Assembly: GCA_017470815.1 (NCBI GenBank)
Contig: JAFUXT010000001.1
Coordinates: 1-64,000, forward strand
Length of the DNA stretch: 64,000 bases
Source: a bacterium
Lineage (GTDB): Bacteria; Cyanobacteriota; Vampirovibrionia; Gastranaerophilales; Gastranaerophilaceae
Direction: 5' to 3'
Part shown: one piece after another, positions 60,841-64,000 of the stretch
Numbering within the stretch: the first letter of the stretch is position 1
Layout of the letters: each line of letters opens with the position of its first letter
Position numbers and translations under genes: made by a program
The notes under the pieces: generated by a model
Told to the model about the DNA's origin: nothing
Databases searched by the model: none
The model's input: only the letters and a program-made list of their open reading frames with translations

Positions 60841-62643
60841 TTATTCAGCATCTTTTTTAGCAAATGAATGATTTGCTCTTGAATTTATTTCTTCTTCAAT
60901 TTTAGAAATAAATTCATCAACACTGAATGTGCCAATTTGACCGATACCTCTTGCTCTTACTGCGACAGTCCCTTCTTGTGCTTCTCTGTCACCTACTACA
61001 CAAACATAAGGAATCTTTTTGTCCTGCAAAGATTCTCTGATTTTGTAGTTCATTGACTCGGAACGGTCATCTAACGAAGCCCTGATACCTGCATCACGCA
61101 TTTTTTTATAAACGCTTTCTGCATAATCAGTATGTTTATCATTAGAAATCGGAACAACATTAACCTGAACAGGTGCGAGCCAAGTCGGGAATGCTCCTGC
61201 ATAGTGTTCAATTAAGATACCGTGAAATCTTTCCATTGAACCAAAGATTACTCTATGAAGCATTAACGGAGTTTTTAATTGACCGTCTTTGTCTTGATAT
61301 TTAATATCAAATCTTGCCGGCAAATTGAAGTCTAACTGAATTGTAGCACATTGCCAGGTTCTTCCGATAGCATCTTTTACCTTGAAGTCAATTTTTGGAC
61401 CGTAGAATGCACCGTCACCTTCATTGATGTCATATTTCATTCCACGTTTTTCCATAGCTTCTTTTAAGCCTGCTTCAGCCTTGTTCCAATTTTCAATTTC
61501 TCCGACAAAACTCTCCGGTCTTGTAGAAAGTTCAACTTCAAATTCCATATTGAATATAGCCATTGTATCAGCCACAAAATCAATAATTCCGTTGATTTCA
61601 TCAACCAATTGTTCAGGAGTACAGAAGATATGCGCATCATCCTGCGTAAAGCCCTGAACACGAGTCAAACCTGACAATGCACCGGATTTTTCTTTACGGT
61701 AAACCGTACCGAGTTCTGCCATTCTTAATGGTAATGAACGGTATGAATATCTGTTTGATTGATAAATCAAAATGTGGAACGGGCAGTTCATTGGTTTTAC
61801 AACATACTGATCGTCAGAATCTTCATCTTTCTGAATAAAGAACATATTTTCTTTGTAGTGATCCATGTGTCCTGAAATTTCCCAAAGAGTAGATTTTGCA
61901 ATTTGAGGAGTATTAACTATTACATAACCTCTCTTGCGGTGTTCTTCTCTCCAATAGTTTTCAATTTGTTCACGAACACAGGCCAAATTCGGGTGCCACA
62001 AAACAAGACCTCCACCCATTTCTTCACGGGTTGAGAATAAGTCTAATTGCTTGCCGAGTTTTCTGTGGTCGCGTTTTTCTGCTTCTTCCAAGAAAGTTAA
62101 ATATGCCTGCAAATCTTCTTTATTCCAGTATGCAGTAGCATAAATTCTTTGAAGCATTTTATTTTTTTCGTTACCGCGCCAATATGCACCTGCAACTTTT
62201 AATAATTTGAACGCATTTGCTTTGATATATGAAGTATTTGGCAAGTGAGGACCTGCACAAAGATCATTAAACAAAGCATTTCCGTCTTTGTCTTTTGTTA
62301 TATACAAAGTCGGATTGTCGTTGCGGTGTTCTTCTAACAGTTCCGCTTTGTAGATTTCGCCCTGAGCCTTAAATTCATCAATCTGCGCCTGAACATCAGG
62401 AATTTCGTATCTTTCAAATGTCAGATTTTGTTTAACAATTTCTTTCATTTTTTCTTCAATTTTGTCTAAATCTTCCTGCGTAAAAGCATGACCGTCTGTT
62501 AAATCAAAGTCATAATAAAAACCGTCAGCAGTAGATGGACCGATTGCCAACTTTGCATTCGGGAATAAACTTTGAACAGCCTGAGCCATAATGTGAGATG
62601 TCGAGTGTCTTAAAATCGACAAAGTTTCGTTGTTCTTTTCCAT
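60841..62643 (-). CDS. thrS: threonyl-tRNA synthetase
   Basis: 600 residues from ATG 62643 (AAAGGAC upstream; a TTG two codons earlier is unlikely). Begins at the editing domain (LRHSTSHIMAQAVQSLFP, HxxxH) without the usual N-terminal TGS domain. The catalytic core has MNCPFHILIY, RMAELGTVYRKE, and IQLDFNLPARF; the C-terminal anticodon-binding domain has ASLDDRSESMNYKIRESLQD. Charges tRNA-Thr and edits Ser-tRNA. Promoter at 62751-62778. Confidence 0.96.
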   Translation of the reverse strand: MEKNNETLSILRHSTSHIMAQAVQSLFPNAKLAIGPSTADGFYYDFDLTDGHAFTQEDLDKIEEKMKEIVKQNLTFERYEIPDVQAQIDEFKAQGEIYKAELLEEHRNDNPTLYITKDKDGNALFNDLCAGPHLPNTSYIKANAFKLLKVAGAYWRGNEKNKMLQRIYATAYWNKEDLQAYLTFLEEAEKRDHRKLGKQLDLFSTREEMGGGLVLWHPNLACVREQIENYWREEHRKRGYVIVNTPQIAKSTLWEISGHMDHYKENMFFIQKDEDSDDQYVVKPMNCPFHILIYQSNRYSYRSLPLRMAELGTVYRKEKSGALSGLTRVQGFTQDDAHIFCTPEQLVDEINGIIDFVADTMAIFNMEFEVELSTRPESFVGEIENWNKAEAGLKEAMEKRGMKYDINEGDGAFYGPKIDFKVKDAIGRTWQCATIQLDFNLPARFDIKYQDKDGQLKTPLMLHRVIFGSMERFHGILIEHYAGAFPTWLAPVQVNVVPISNDKHTDYAESVYKKMRDAGIRASLDDRSESMNYKIRESLQDKKIPYVCVVGDREAQEGTVAVRARGIGQIGTFSVDEFISKIEEEINSRANHSFAKKDAE

Positions 62644-62750
62644 ATTCAATTGTCCTTTTCTATCCTTTGGGGTAAATTTAATCCGGCAATCGTTACATCG
62701 AAAAGCCTAAACCTACCCTCAGGGTGGATCCCCTTAACAAGTACAAAAAT

Positions 62751-62778
62751 ATTATACATATAAAATCAGATTTTGCAA
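62751..62778 (-). promoter_or_regulatory. thrS promoter
   Basis: On the minus strand TTGCAA (62778-62773), 16-bp spacer, TATAAT (62756-62751). The leader of about 100 nt contains CCACCC-TGA-GGGTAGG, a short hairpin, but not the large T-box structure of firmicute thrS genes. Confidence 0.6.
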
Positions 62779-62781
62779 TAA

Positions 62782-64000
62782 TTAAAACCTGAAATCACGC
62801 TGACCGTGTTCAATTTTTTCAAGATATTCTTTTGTTTTATCTTTTACAACCTGAGTTGTTTCAAGTTCATTTAATTCTTTATCTATGAGTTCATAACCGA
62901 TTTTTTTTGTTTCTTCGGATGCGTAATCTTCAAGATATTCTTTTAAGGTTATAAGCGCATTCGGGTGGCAGAAATTGTGGATTTGCTTTTCTTTGCATAT
63001 CTCCATAAATTTTTCTCCAACTCTGCCTGCTCTATAACAAGCGGTGCAAAAACTCGGAACATAACCGATTTCCATAAGCCATTTTATAACATCATCCAAG
63101 GTTCTTCTGTCTTCAACATCAAATTGTGCGGTTTCTTCTTCGGATTCATCTTCAGGGTGGGCATAACCTCCAACACTTGTTTTTGAACCTCCTGAAATTT
63201 GAGATATGCCCAAATCCAAAACTCTTTTCCTTGTTTTTGCACTTTCTCTTGTAGATATAATCATACCCGTATAAGGTACGGCTATCCTTATACAAGCGAC
63301 AATTTTTGCAAAAGTATCATCATCAATACCGTTTTCAAAAGCACTCGGATCAATATCGTCGGCTTTTCGTATTCTCGGAACAGAAATCGTATGAGGTCCT
63401 ACACCAAAAACGGCTTCTAAATGTTCTGCATGCATCAAAAGTGCGCTGAATTCATATTTATAAGTCGAAAGCCCGAACAAAACACCCATTCCGACATCAT
63501 CAATACCGCCCTGCATCGCTCTGTCCATTGCTTCTGTATGGTAATCATAATTATGCTTTGGACCTGTCGGATGAAGTCTTTCATATCTTTCTTTATCGTA
63601 AGTTTCCTGAAACAGAATATAAGTTCCAATTCCGGCATCTTTTAGTTTGCGGTAATTTTCAACGGTTGTTGCCGCAATATTAACATTAACTCTGCGAATT
63701 GCACCGTTTTTGTGGTTTATGGAATAAATAGTTTTGATAGACTCCAAAACATATTCAATGGGATTATTAACAGGGTCTTCGCCTGTTTCAAGCGCAAGTC
63801 TTTTATGCCCCATATCTTGCAGCGCAATCACTTCTTGTTTAATTTCTTCCTGTGTCATTTTTTTGCGGGGAATATGCTTATTTTTTGCATGATACGGGCA
63901 ATATACACAACCGTTTACGCAATAATTAGACAGATAAAGCGGAGCAAAAAGAACAATCCTGTTTCCGTAATACTCCTGTTTAATCTTTTTGGCAAGCGAG
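62782..64000 (-). CDS. hydG: [FeFe]-hydrogenase maturase HydG, partial (N terminus beyond window)
   Basis: The frame stays open to base 64000, so the gene starts outside the window; about 406 residues are visible of a usual ~470. The radical-SAM cluster motif CVNGCVYC (CX3CX2C) lies about 27 residues from the visible start, then HAKNKHIPRKKMTQEEI. The C-terminal cluster motif FCTACYRAGRVGEKFME is present, distinguishing HydG from HydE and ThiH. It cleaves tyrosine to give CO and cyanide for the hydrogenase H-cluster. It implies a hydrogen-evolving or oxidising anaerobic metabolism. The ATG at 63858 is internal. Confidence 0.96.
   Translation of the reverse strand, partial: SLAKKIKQEYYGNRIVLFAPLYLSNYCVNGCVYCPYHAKNKHIPRKKMTQEEIKQEVIALQDMGHKRLALETGEDPVNNPIEYVLESIKTIYSINHKNGAIRRVNVNIAATTVENYRKLKDAGIGTYILFQETYDKERYERLHPTGPKHNYDYHTEAMDRAMQGGIDDVGMGVLFGLSTYKYEFSALLMHAEHLEAVFGVGPHTISVPRIRKADDIDPSAFENGIDDDTFAKIVACIRIAVPYTGMIISTRESAKTRKRVLDLGISQISGGSKTSVGGYAHPEDESEEETAQFDVEDRRTLDDVIKWLMEIGYVPSFCTACYRAGRVGEKFMEICKEKQIHNFCHPNALITLKEYLEDYASEETKKIGYELIDKELNELETTQVVKDKTKEYLEKIEHGQRDFRF

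Noticed and set aside
62650-62756. T-box riboswitch in the thrS leader
   Set aside because: The leader is only about 100 nt and shows a single short hairpin; no T-box sequence or terminator/antiterminator pair is seen.

Overview
The window is AT-rich bacterial chromosome, densely coding on both strands. It most likely comes from a gut-type, non-photosynthetic relative of cyanobacteria (Melainabacteria/Vampirovibrionia, order Gastranaerophilales); this is an inference from gene content. Supporting points: F1-ATPase beta and epsilon form a separate atpD-atpC pair, as in cyanobacteria; HydG implies an anaerobe with [FeFe]-hydrogenase; LptF-like permease, a complete RND-TolC tripartite pump, DAP decarboxylase, MurJ and SpoIID indicate a diderm with peptidoglycan; no photosynthesis gene is present; and several proteins of unknown function carry short Phe-Gly/Phe-Thr N-terminal motifs that I associate with this lineage. 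No phage, insertion sequence or CRISPR array is visible.

Layout. 1-5.3 kb: a secreted-type or structural repeat protein (48-bp tandem repeat interrupted by an in-frame stop), thioredoxin, a DEDDh exonuclease, an organophosphate-type MFS antiporter, a small protein divergent from an XRE regulator. 5.3-10.7 kb: atpDC, LptF/LptG permease, glucose-6-phosphate isomerase, a small HTH protein. 10.7-15.5 kb: lysA, c-di-AMP synthase cdaA and a YitT protein in one run, then two proteins of unknown function, one with an HExxH motif. 15.5-20.1 kb: ndk, TPR proteins, a metallophosphoesterase lipoprotein and a metallo-beta-lactamase-fold protein. 20.2-26.4 kb: RND efflux operon (MFP, permease, TolC). 26.4-31.7 kb: engB, a large TPR protein, a Xer recombinase, a 28-codon membrane peptide with a structured leader, two small Cys-rich proteins, another XRE regulator. 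31.7-32.6 kb: tRNA-Val(GAC) and tRNA-Cys(GCA) embedded in duplicated tRNA-Val fragments and foldback sequences. 32.6-41.4 kb: S41 protease, HExxH exported protein, TPR protein, FtsB/DivIC-like protein, gpmI, SNF2 helicase. 41.4-48.8 kb: a 53-aa protein, DUF1858 protein, a large membrane protein, trmFO, rplI, a MetE/UROD-like protein paired with a CooC-like ATPase, two small convergent genes. 48.8-55.5 kb: SpoIID-like protein with murJ, small proteins, coaD next to a coiled-coil protein, clpP. 55.5-58.6 kb: the conserved rpmG-trnW-secE-nusG-rplK-rplA run with an L1-type leader hairpin. 58.6-64 kb: a possible structured RNA, a 604-aa filament-like protein, thrS, and a partial hydG running off the end.

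The most unusual material is outside the known genes: (i) three copies of a module made of the tRNA-Val 3' end, its terminator and a 7-6-7 inverted repeat; (ii) at least five families of short dispersed palindromes in intergenic gaps; (iii) a recurrent TATAAT box 6-7 nt before the ATG in six genes with no Shine-Dalgarno sequence, predicting leaderless mRNAs; (iv) short genes easily missed by length cut-offs (28 aa, 53 aa, and rpmG at 55 aa); and (v) a three-way-junction RNA candidate after rplA, where rplJ would normally follow. All functional names below rest on reading motifs by eye, without database searches.
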